Assembly: GCA_964416315.1 (NCBI GenBank) | Contig: CAYQDR010000170.1 | Span: 1-8,111 of the forward strand | From: CAYQDR01 sp964416315 | GTDB lineage: Bacteria; Methylomirabilota; Methylomirabilia; Rokubacteriales; DASRDR01 | Reading direction: 5' to 3' | Length of the DNA: 8,111 nucleotides | Shown here: piece after piece, positions 1-4,549 of the stretch | Position numbering within the stretch: position 1 is the first letter of the stretch | Layout: the number at the start of each line of letters is the position of its first letter | Program-made: the position numbers and the translations under genes | The notes under the pieces: model-generated | Databases searched by the model: none | Told to the model about the DNA's origin: nothing | What the model saw: only the letters and a program-made list of their open reading frames with translations

Positions 1-37
1 CTCGGCCTGCGGCCTCGCGGGCGTCCCGTCCCTCCGG
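1..37 (+). repeat. Module B, copy 1 (cut by window edge)
   Basis: These bases are identical to 150-186, the second half of module B, and differ by one base from the matching part of the copy at 991-1051. The left half lies outside the window. The bases that follow (ggggtcgtcg) resemble those after the third copy (ggggccgtcg), so the copies share flanking sequence as well as the core. Confidence 0.85.
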
Positions 38-70
38 CGGGGTCGTCGGCGGACCGTACCTTTGCGGGGT

Positions 71-98
71 ACCCGGTCCGGCCGAAGGCCGGCCGGGT
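71..98. other. Strong hairpin in the livF leader
   Basis: The left arm is ACCCGG plus CCGGCC and the right arm is GGCCGG plus CCGGGT, with loop GAA at 84-86 and a single bulged T at 77. That gives 12 base pairs, nearly all G-C. No U tract follows, so it is not a classical intrinsic terminator. It sits between modules B and A, and the corresponding spacer of the second leader (1052-1085) is about 30 bases shorter and lacks it, so it looks like an inserted palindrome. Confidence 0.7.
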
Positions 99-101
99 CG
101 T

Positions 102-130
102 ACGCCTCGGCCCGCCTCCTCCCTGCGTCC
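102..130 (+). repeat. Module A, copy 1
   Basis: This 29-base stretch (core CTCCTCCCTGCGTCC) matches 1086-1114 with two substitutions, both C to G. Its last five bases are also the first five of the adjoining module B copy, so the two modules are fused at CGTCC here. Confidence 0.8.
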
Positions 131-186
131 TCCAGCTCGCCGGGACGCGCTCGGCCTGCGGCCTCGCGGGCGTCCCGTCCCTCCGG
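126..186 (+). repeat. Module B, copy 2 (palindromic)
   Basis: This 61-base unit matches 991-1051 with one substitution (T at 179 versus C at 1044 on direct alignment). It contains an imperfect hairpin at 141-177. The outer stem is CGGGACGC/GCGTCCCG and the inner stem is GGCC/GGCC around loop TGC. It lies between modules A and C of the livF leader, a place where the second leader has only six bases. This copy is therefore most simply explained as an insertion. Confidence 0.85.
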
Positions 187-193
187 CCGGATC

Positions 194-212
194 TGCTCGG
201 GTCTCGGCCCGG
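194..212 (+). repeat. Module C, copy 1
   Basis: TGCTCGGGTCTCGGCCCGG matches 1121-1139 with a single change. In both places module C is the last shared sequence before a start codon, ending 20 bases before livF here and 11 bases before the next gene in the second leader. Confidence 0.7.
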
Positions 213-217
213 TGGGT

Positions 218-223
218 GGAGAG
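218..223 (+). promoter_or_regulatory. Ribosome binding site of livF
   Basis: GGAGAG lies nine bases before the ATG at 233. It supports that ATG over the far upstream in-frame ATG at 62, whose added 57 residues are low-complexity translation of the repeated leader. Confidence 0.5.
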
Positions 224-232
224 CCTGAGCGC

Positions 233-964
233 ATGGCCACGACTAACGGGGACCTCCTCCTCGAGTTCCGCGACGTCCACACCCACTACGGCCCGCTCCA
301 CGTCCTCAAGGGCGTCTCGTACGAGATTCGGGAAGGCGAGATCGTCTCGCTCCTCGGCGGGAACGCCTCGGGCAAATCCACGACCATGAAGACGATCCTC
401 GGCCTGGTGCGCCCGACGGAGGGGACCGTCAGCTTCCGGGGTGAGCCGATCCACACGCTCCGCACGGCCGAGATCGTCCGCCGCGGGATCGCCCCGGTGC
501 CCGAGGCGCGGCGGATCTTCCCGAAGATGACCGTGCTGGAGAACCTCGAGATGGGCCGCTACACACGCCGCCACGAACCCGGGTGGGAGGAGGATGTGGA
601 CCGCGTCTACGGGCTGTTCCCGGTGCTCAAGGAGCGGCGGGCCCAGGTCGCGGGGACGCTCTCTGGGGGCGAGCAGCAGATGCTCGCCATCGGCCGCGCC
701 CTCATGACGCAGCCGACACTCCTCTGCATGGACGAGCCCTCCATGGGCCTCTCCCCCGGCTACGTCGAGCAGGTCTTCGACATCATCCGGACGATCAACG
801 ACCAGGGGACGACGATCTTCCTGGTCGAGCAGAACGTGAACATGGCGCTCTCGATCGCCCACCGGGGCTACGTCCTCCAGATGGGCGAGGTCGTGCTCTC
901 CGGGACGGCCCAGGAGCTCCTCGAGAGCCCCTTGATCCGTAAGGCCTACCTCGGCACCGCGTAG
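233..964 (+). CDS. livF: Branched-chain amino acid ABC transporter ATPase, LivF type
   Basis: This is a 243-residue cytoplasmic ATPase subunit of a Liv (HAAT) type importer, which hydrolyses ATP to drive uptake of leucine, isoleucine, valine or related amino acids through a LivH/LivM permease pair. Walker A is GGNASGKST (residues 42-50). The LivF-typical Q-loop region with FPKMTVLENL is at 96-105. The ABC signature LSGGEQQ is at 143-149. Walker B ends in CMDEPS (165-170) with catalytic Glu168. The LivF-style VEQN replaces the usual H-loop histidine at 199-202. Length matches LivF (about 235-245) rather than LivG. The start at 233 is chosen because family similarity begins right after it and GGAGAG precedes it. 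No livG, livH, livM or binding protein is present; partners would lie upstream of the window or elsewhere. The substrate cannot be read from this subunit. Confidence 0.95.
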   Translation: MATTNGDLLLEFRDVHTHYGPLHVLKGVSYEIREGEIVSLLGGNASGKSTTMKTILGLVRPTEGTVSFRGEPIHTLRTAEIVRRGIAPVPEARRIFPKMTVLENLEMGRYTRRHEPGWEEDVDRVYGLFPVLKERRAQVAGTLSGGEQQMLAIGRALMTQPTLLCMDEPSMGLSPGYVEQVFDIIRTINDQGTTIFLVEQNVNMALSIAHRGYVLQMGEVVLSGTAQELLESPLIRKAYLGTA

Positions 965-990
965 CCGTGCCGATAACCGTCGCATCCCGG

Positions 991-1051
991 CGTCCTCCAG
1001 CTCGCCGGGACGCGCTCGGCCTGCGGCCTCGCGGGCGTCCCGCCCCTCCGG
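991..1051 (+). repeat. Module B, copy 3 (palindromic)
   Basis: This is a near-identical 61-base copy of 126-186, starting 27 bases after the livF stop codon. Its hairpin spans 1006-1042. As the first structured element after livF it could end or stabilise the livF transcript, but no run of T follows, so intrinsic termination is doubtful. Confidence 0.85.
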
Positions 1052-1085
1052 TGGGGCCGTCGCCAGCCCTCAACGTATGCGGCAG

Positions 1086-1114
1086 ACGCCTCGGGCCGGC
1101 TCCTCCCTGCGTCC
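1086..1114 (+). repeat. Module A, copy 2
   Basis: This copy matches 102-130 with two substitutions. It is followed after six bases by module C with no intervening module B, so the leader is a shorter version of the one before livF. Confidence 0.8.
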
Positions 1115-1120
1115 TAGGGC

Positions 1121-1139
1121 TGCTCGGTTCTCGGCCCGG
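1121..1139 (+). repeat. Module C, copy 2
   Basis: TGCTCGGTTCTCGGCCCGG differs from 194-212 at one base. It ends 11 bases before the GTG start of the following gene. I see no clear Shine-Dalgarno sequence between it and that start. Confidence 0.7.
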
Positions 1140-1150
1140 CTAGACCCCTT

Positions 1151-2116
1151 GTGAAGCCGCTGCCGCCTCGCGAGCCGCTCGGGTTCTACCCGACCCCGCT
1201 CCACCCGCTCCCGCGGCTCTCCGCCCACCTGGGCGGGTCGCGGCTCTGGATCAAGCGCGACGACCTCACGGGCTTCGCCCTCGGCGGGAACAAGGTGCGG
1301 AAGCTCGAGTTCTACCTGGGCGAGGCGCGGGCCGCCGGCGCGGACGTCCTCCTCACGACGGGCGGCCACCAGTCGAACCACGCCCGCATCACGGCCGCGG
1401 CCGCGGCGCGGGCGGGGCTCGACTGCGTCCTGGTCCTCTCGGGCGGCGAGCCCCCCGCGCTCACGCGGAACCTCGCCCTCGACCGCCTCTTCGGCGCCGA
1501 GCTCCGGTTCGTCCGGGACCGCTCGGAGCGGGCGCCCGCGCTCGCGGCGCTCGCGGAGGAGCTCCGCCGCACGGGCCGCCGGCCGCTCGTCATCCCCCTC
1601 GGCGGCTCCACGCCGCTCGGCGCCCTCGGCTACGTCGAGGCCGCGTGCGAGGCGGCGGCGCAGTGCGCGGCGCTCGGCGTCCGGCCCGTCGCCCTCGTCC
1701 ACGGCTCCTCGTCTGGGGGCACGCAGGCCGGGCTCCTGGTCGGCGGCCGCGCGGCGGATTTGGGCGCGCGCGTGATCGGGGTCAGCGCCGACGAGACGCG
1801 CGCCGATCTGACGCGGATGGTCGCCGGGATTGTCGGCCCTCTCGCCGATCTCGCAGGTGTGGCCGCGCCGCCCGCCGAGGCCGTCGAGGTGCTCGACGGG
1901 TACGTGGGCGAGGGCTACGGGATCCCGACGCCGGACTCGGAGGAGGCGACGCGGCTCTTCGCGCGCCTGGAAGGGATCGCGCTCGACCCGACGTACAGCG
2001 CCAAGGCCGCGGCCGGGCTCATCGACCTCGTCCTCCGCGGGGCCTTCCGGGCGGACGACGTCGTCTGCTTCTGGCACACGGGGGGCATGACCTGGCACGT
2101 GCCGCCGGCGGGATAG
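1151..2116 (+). CDS. PLP-dependent D-cysteine desulfhydrase-like enzyme (ACC deaminase family)
   Basis: This 321-residue fold-type II PLP enzyme likely converts D-cysteine or a related D-amino acid to pyruvate, ammonia and sulfide. GGNKVRK (45-51) carries the PLP lysine, Lys48. GGHQSNH (71-77) is the substrate-binding serine motif. The glycine-rich phosphate loop SSGGTQAG lies at 187-194. YSAKAAAG (282-289) and WHTGG (308-312) complete the active site. True ACC deaminases carry Glu and Leu (Glu295 and Leu322 in the Pseudomonas enzyme) where this protein has Ser283 and Thr310. Established mutagenesis links Ser/Thr at these places to D-cysteine desulfhydrase activity, so ACC deaminase is disfavoured. 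The GTG start gives the normal family N-terminus (GFYPTPLHPLPRL); no good ribosome binding site is visible. Its leader repeats the livF leader, so the two may be transcribed separately. A role in using imported amino acids is inference. Other D-amino acid substrates cannot be excluded. Confidence 0.88.
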   Translation: MKPLPPREPLGFYPTPLHPLPRLSAHLGGSRLWIKRDDLTGFALGGNKVRKLEFYLGEARAAGADVLLTTGGHQSNHARITAAAAARAGLDCVLVLSGGEPPALTRNLALDRLFGAELRFVRDRSERAPALAALAEELRRTGRRPLVIPLGGSTPLGALGYVEAACEAAAQCAALGVRPVALVHGSSSGGTQAGLLVGGRAADLGARVIGVSADETRADLTRMVAGIVGPLADLAGVAAPPAEAVEVLDGYVGEGYGIPTPDSEEATRLFARLEGIALDPTYSAKAAAGLIDLVLRGAFRADDVVCFWHTGGMTWHVPPAG

Positions 2117-2349
2117 ACGCTCGCGGCGAGCCCGAGCGGGCGCGCGTCGGCCTCTGCTGGGACTGCTCCTGGGCCCGGCGCGTCGCGAGCGGCCGGGGCT
2201 CCGTGTTCTTCCTCTGCCGCCGGGCGGAGACCGATCCCGCGTACCCGAAGTACCCGCCGCTGCCGCGTCTGGCGTGCGCGGGGTATGATCCCCTTCACCC
2301 TCCCCTCTCCCCCGTCGGGGGAGAGGGTGAACAGACGCGGAAGCCGTAG
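2092..2349 (+). CDS. Small four-cysteine protein, start unresolved
   Basis: A reading frame from the end of the desulfhydrase gene to TAG at 2347 encodes a compact core GLCWDC, then SVFFLCRRAETDP, YPKYPPLP and LACAGYDP. The cysteine codons are at 2155, 2164, 2215 and 2275. The CxxC-Cx16C-Cx19C spacing suggests a small zinc- or metal-binding domain. From memory, small uncharacterised proteins with this pattern occur in high-GC environmental bacteria and end near GYEP. After GYDP (ending 2292) the frame runs through the palindrome at 2294-2331, so the last 18 residues look repeat-derived. No ATG, GTG or TTG start occurs between 2092 and the cysteine core. CTG at 2092 is only a placeholder, and the gene may be a 5'-damaged remnant. 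The function is unknown. Confidence 0.45.
   Translation: MARAAGGIDARGEPERARVGLCWDCSWARRVASGRGSVFFLCRRAETDPAYPKYPPLPRLACAGYDPLHPPLSPVGGEGEQTRKP
2294..2331. terminator. Palindrome between convergent genes
   Basis: TTCACCC pairs with GGGTGAA (2325-2331) and TCTCCCCC (2306-2313) pairs with GGGGGAGA (2317-2324). The loop is GTC, with a five-base bulge TCCCC at 2301-2305. Fifteen base pairs placed where two convergent reading frames meet suit a bidirectional terminator or transcript stabiliser. CCCTCTCC-type palindromes of this kind recur in many high-GC genomes as dispersed elements. It lies inside the overlapping 3' ends of both frames rather than after them. Confidence 0.6.
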
Positions 2350-2999
2350 TCCGAGTAGCGGAGGTGCGGGGGGAGGCTCGAGCGGTGGGCGACGGGGCTC
2401 CAGGGGATCTGGTGGCGCCAGGCGCCGCCGCGCGAGGCGCGGCGGGCGCCGTCGGGCGGGCCCGCCGGGTTTCGCTCGGGCGACCGGGCGTAGGCGCCGT
2501 CGTCGTGCCAGTCGAGGCACCACTCGTGGACCGAGCCGGAGAGGTCGGTGAGGCCGAAGCCGTTGGCCGGCCCGGTGCCGACGGGGGCCGGTCCGGTCAG
2601 GGGCAGCGTGACGTCGCGGAAGACCTCCGACGGCGCGGCCTCGCCCCACGGGTACCGCGCGGCATCGAGCCCGCCGCGCGCCGCCTTCTCCCACTCGGCT
2701 TCGGTCGGGAGGCGGTGGGGTCGCCCGGTTCTCTCGCTCCACCAGGCGCAGAATGCCGCCGCCTCGGTCCAGCTCACGCCGACGACCGGCTGCCGAGGGT
2801 CGGCGAGGCCAGCATCCTCCCAGAACGGCGGGACGGGCGCCCGCGTCGCGGCGACGAACTCGGCGTACTCGGCGTTCGTCACCGGGTGCCGCGCGATGGC
2901 GAAGGCGTCCACCCACACCCGATGGCGCGGGCGCTCGGCGGGCACGCCGTCCTCCCACCCCATCCAGAACCAGCCCGCGGGGATCGTGACGAGCTCCAC
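2295..2999 (-). CDS. FGE-sulfatase fold protein (SUMF1 domain), lacking catalytic cysteines
   Basis: This 234-residue protein consists of one formylglycine-generating-enzyme-type domain. Family landmarks occur in order: IPAGWFWMG (6-14), PVTNAEYAEF (39-48), PVVGVSW (71-77), RLPTEAEWEKAARGG (96-110), NGFGLTDLSGSVHEW (146-160), RGGAW (190-194) and YGFRVC (218-223). Genuine FGE needs a cysteine pair shortly after the RGGS(Y/W) motif. Here that stretch reads RHQIPWSPVAHRS with no cysteine, so sulfatase activation is unlikely. A ligand-binding or other FGE-fold role is more probable, and the substrate is unknown. There is no signal peptide, so it is cytoplasmic. The GTG start at 2999 places IPAGWFWMG where the family begins. 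A -10-like TATACT lies seven bases upstream, which could give a leaderless message. The last eleven residues (SPSPPTGERGG) are encoded by the palindrome. Confidence 0.87.
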   Translation of the reverse strand: MELVTIPAGWFWMGWEDGVPAERPRHRVWVDAFAIARHPVTNAEYAEFVAATRAPVPPFWEDAGLADPRQPVVGVSWTEAAAFCAWWSERTGRPHRLPTEAEWEKAARGGLDAARYPWGEAAPSEVFRDVTLPLTGPAPVGTGPANGFGLTDLSGSVHEWCLDWHDDGAYARSPERNPAGPPDGARRASRGGAWRHQIPWSPVAHRSSLPPHLRYSDYGFRVCSPSPPTGERGG

Positions 3000-3014
3000 G
3001 CGCGCCAGTATAGT
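2986..3014. promoter_or_regulatory. Divergent promoter with a symmetric -10
   Basis: On the plus strand GTGACG (2986-2991, four of six matches to TTGACA) stands 17 bases before TATAGT (3009-3014, five of six to TATAAT), placing a start site near 3021, just before the hydrolase ATG at 3029. On the minus strand the same A/T island reads TATACT (3012 to 3007), seven bases before the GTG of the FGE-fold gene, and I see no good minus-strand -35. The spacer between the two start codons is only 29 bases, so one element may serve both directions. Confidence 0.5.
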
Positions 3015-3028
3015 CGGGGTGGGGAGCC

Positions 3029-3871
3029 ATGAGAGCGCGTCGCCTGTTCGTCGCCCTGGTGGTCGCCACGGCGACCGCGGCCTGCGCCACGCCGGCGCCG
3101 GTCACCTCGCTCGCCGCGGGCCCGAACGGCCGGATCGCCTTCGAGACCGTGACCCGGCCGGCAGCCGTGTTCCTCCAGGGCGCGCCGGACGGGACGCCGC
3201 ACGTCGTCTGGGGCGACCTGTCCCTGCCACCCGGGGCCGAGGGTCGGGTCCCCGCCGTGGTCCTCGTCCACGGGTCGGGCGGGGTCAGCGTGAACGTCCG
3301 GCGCTGGGCACGCGAGCTCCGTGCCCTCGGCCTCGCGACGTTCGTCCTCGACGGTTTCTCGGGCCGCGGCATCGGCGAGACGGTGACCGACCAGTCGCGG
3401 CTGAGCCCGCTCGACATGATCGGCGACGCCTACCGCGCGCTGGCGCTTCTCGCGACCCACCCCCGGGTCGACGCGGGCCGGGTCGTCCTCATGGGTTTCT
3501 CGCGTGGCGGGACCGTGAGCCTCTACGCGAGCCTCGCGCGCTTCCGTCGATTGCACGGGCCGCCCGGACTCGAGTACGCGGCCTACCTCGCCTTCTATCC
3601 GTTCTACAACGTCGCCTTCCTCGAAGGCGACGACGTCAGCGACCGGCCGATCCGCATCTTCCACGGGACGGCGGACGACTGGACGCCGTTCGAGCCCTGT
3701 CGCGGGTACGCCGTGCGCCTCCGGCGGGCCGGTAAGGATGTCGAGCTCCACGCCTACCCCGGCACCCAGCACGGCTTCGACGCGTTCGGGCTGCCGGGCC
3801 CGCGGCGGCTCCCGCGCGCGGTGAACGCGAGCCGCTGTCATCTCGTCGAGCGCGCGCCGGGGGTGTCGTGA
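3029..3871 (+). CDS. Exported dienelactone hydrolase-like alpha/beta hydrolase, probably frameshifted at its C-terminus
   Basis: This 280-residue frame begins with a basic, hydrophobic export signal (MRARRLFVALVVATATAAC). Cys19 might be lipidated, although Thr at -3 makes the lipobox weak. The hydrolase core has the oxyanion HG at 81-82 and the nucleophile elbow GFSRG with Ser158. The acid is in GTADDWTP (probably Asp216) and the base is His248 in GTQHGF. These fit the dienelactone hydrolase family, serine hydrolases acting on esters or lactones; the actual substrate is unknown. The complete triad is upstream of the frame break. The frame ends at TGA 3869-3871, but family-typical C-terminal sequence continues in another frame to 4023. 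One extra base in the five-G run 3859-3863 would join them into a protein of about 331 residues. A G-rich GGGGAG lies two bases before the ATG, which is close for a ribosome binding site. Confidence 0.85.
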   Translation: MRARRLFVALVVATATAACATPAPVTSLAAGPNGRIAFETVTRPAAVFLQGAPDGTPHVVWGDLSLPPGAEGRVPAVVLVHGSGGVSVNVRRWARELRALGLATFVLDGFSGRGIGETVTDQSRLSPLDMIGDAYRALALLATHPRVDAGRVVLMGFSRGGTVSLYASLARFRRLHGPPGLEYAAYLAFYPFYNVAFLEGDDVSDRPIRIFHGTADDWTPFEPCRGYAVRLRRAGKDVELHAYPGTQHGFDAFGLPGPRRLPRAVNASRCHLVERAPGVS

Positions 3872-4023
3872 ACGCGGCGACCGGCCGGGCCTTCGCGGCC
3901 GACGACCCGTGCTGGACCCGCGGGGCGACGGTCGCCTATGATCCGAACGCCCGGCGGCAGGCACAGCAGGCGGTGACGGCAGTGTTGACCGCTGCCCTCG
4001 GGCTCCGCCTGCCGTCGCGCTAG
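3868..4023 (+). pseudogene. Displaced C-terminal segment of the hydrolase
   Basis: This frame encodes 51 residues to TAG at 4021. It includes DPCWTRGATVAYDPNARRQA followed by QQAVTAVLTAAL. A GATVxYxPxA segment followed by an amphipathic closing helix is what I expect at the end of dienelactone hydrolase-like proteins after the His248 region. It is in the -1 frame relative to 3029-3871. Restoring one G at 3859-3863 gives APGGVVNAATGRAF without a stop. It could be a real mutation, a sequencing or assembly error in the G run, or, less likely, recoding, because no canonical slippery heptamer is present. A separate gene starting at GTG 3868 is possible but unlikely given the content. Confidence 0.7.
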
Positions 4024-4325
4024 CTCGGGCGGCCCTCCAGCCCGGCGAGGCGGCGCCGGAGCGCCTGCTCTTCCTCCCACCGCCGGGTCTCGTCGCGCAC
4101 GATGGCGGCGATGCCGGCGACCCGCCCGTCGAGGGCGCGGAGGAGCGTGACCGTGAACGCGATGGACAGGCGGCGGCCGTCCTTGCCGGTGGCGGGGACC
4201 CGCAAGACGTCGGCGCCGTAGCGCGTCTGGCCGGTCCGCATGACCTCGCGGTAGCCGGCCCAGTGGCGCGCGCGGAAGCGCTCGGGGACGATGAGGTCGA
4301 GCGACTGGCCGAGCGAAGTCCACAC
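4020..4325 (-). pseudogene. 5'-truncated PAS-domain protein
   Basis: This 101-residue frame contains the second half of a PAS sensor domain: LGQSLDLIVPERFRARHWAGY (one residue over a short motif, here residues 5-25), then TGQTRYG, PATGKDGRRLSIAFTVTLL, GRVAGIAAIVRDET, and a closing helix RRWEEEQALRRRLAGLE. In the family these are preceded by about 45 residues with the RxxxWNxxAExxFG core, which are absent. An in-frame TGA at 4338-4340 closes the frame upstream, and hairpin repeats follow. The only usable start, GTG at 4325, directly abuts GGAGG (4330-4326), leaving no ribosome spacing. A -10-like TAGAAT (4356-4351) lies upstream on this strand. The frame is either a remnant or an unusually short PAS protein; I favour the remnant. 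Its stop TAG shares CTAG (4020-4023) with the stop of the displaced hydrolase end. Confidence 0.65.
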
Positions 4326-4374
4326 CCTCCGGTGGGCTCACGCCGGGTCCATTCTACGCGCCCTGCCTAGATCA

Positions 4375-4401
4375 TCGGAGGGGGGCTGCGCCCCCCTCCG
4401 A
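4375..4401. repeat. Perfect 12-bp hairpin with six-G/six-C arms
   Basis: TCGGAGGGGGGC and its exact complement GCCCCCCTCCGA flank loop TGC. No T run follows on either strand, so rho-independent termination is uncertain. The shape fits a repetitive extragenic palindrome of high-GC genomes. It lies upstream of the truncated PAS frame and of the kinase gene. Confidence 0.75.
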
Positions 4402-4417
4402 CGGCCCTTCGGGCGAA

Positions 4418-4452
4418 GCCCGACCGTTCGCCCTTCGGCGAACGGCTCGGGC
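4418..4452. repeat. Second hairpin, 15 bp with one bulge
   Basis: CCGTTCGCC (4424-4432) pairs with GGCGAACGG (4437-4445) around loop CTTC. GCCCGA (4418-4423) pairs with TCGGGC (4447-4452) with C4446 bulged. An alternative pairing CGGGC/GCCCG around GAA (4410-4422) competes with its base. Together with the hairpin at 4375-4401 it makes a tandem palindromic block in the gap between the PAS and kinase genes. Confidence 0.7.
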
Positions 4453-4520
4453 CTGCCTCCCCCCAGGGACTGCGTACGTCGGAGGAGCTGCTTTTCTTCG
4501 GCTGCTGCCTAGTGTTTGCC

Positions 4521-4549
4521 GGACCGCCTTGCTACCATTGGGGCGGTCC
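4521..4549 (+). promoter_or_regulatory. Dyad over an extended -10 just before the kinase start
   Basis: GGACCGCC (4521-4528) and its exact complement GGCGGTCC (4542-4549) enclose TGCTACCAT (4530-4538), an extended -10-like element. The right arm ends at the base before the ATG at 4550. No Shine-Dalgarno sequence is visible and no -35 is evident. The dyad could be a repressor operator or a start-proximal RNA hairpin. Transcription from this -10 would begin near 4545 and give an almost leaderless message. Confidence 0.5.

Noticed and set aside
62..232. N-terminal extension of LivF from an ATG at 62
   Set aside because: It translates the repeated, palindromic leader, has no family similarity, and a ribosome binding site precedes the ATG at 233.
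1006..1042. Classical rho-independent terminator after livF
   Set aside because: The hairpin is imperfect and is followed by CGCCCCTCC rather than a T run, so it is listed as a repeat.
1..1139. CRISPR array
   Set aside because: The repeated units are unevenly spaced, of three different kinds, and palindromic, without regular unique spacers or cas genes.
1070..2098. Long antisense frame across the desulfhydrase gene
   Set aside because: It is an Arg/Glu/Pro-rich shadow with no motif and overlaps the true gene almost completely.
1915..3417. 500-codon minus-strand frame across three genes
   Set aside because: It runs out of frame through the FGE-fold gene and antisense to two others. It has no domain, and the overlapping frame 2295-2999 carries the family motifs.
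3859..3871. Programmed -1 frameshift in the hydrolase gene
   Set aside because: There is no X XXY YYZ slippery heptamer at the site and no obvious stimulatory structure just downstream. An indel or sequence error is simpler.
3838..4341. 167-codon minus-strand frame with a better-spaced start than the PAS frame
   Set aside because: It is the same DNA read one frame off the PAS segment and gives low-complexity Arg/Pro/His sequence. The PAS motifs are only in the 4020-4325 frame.
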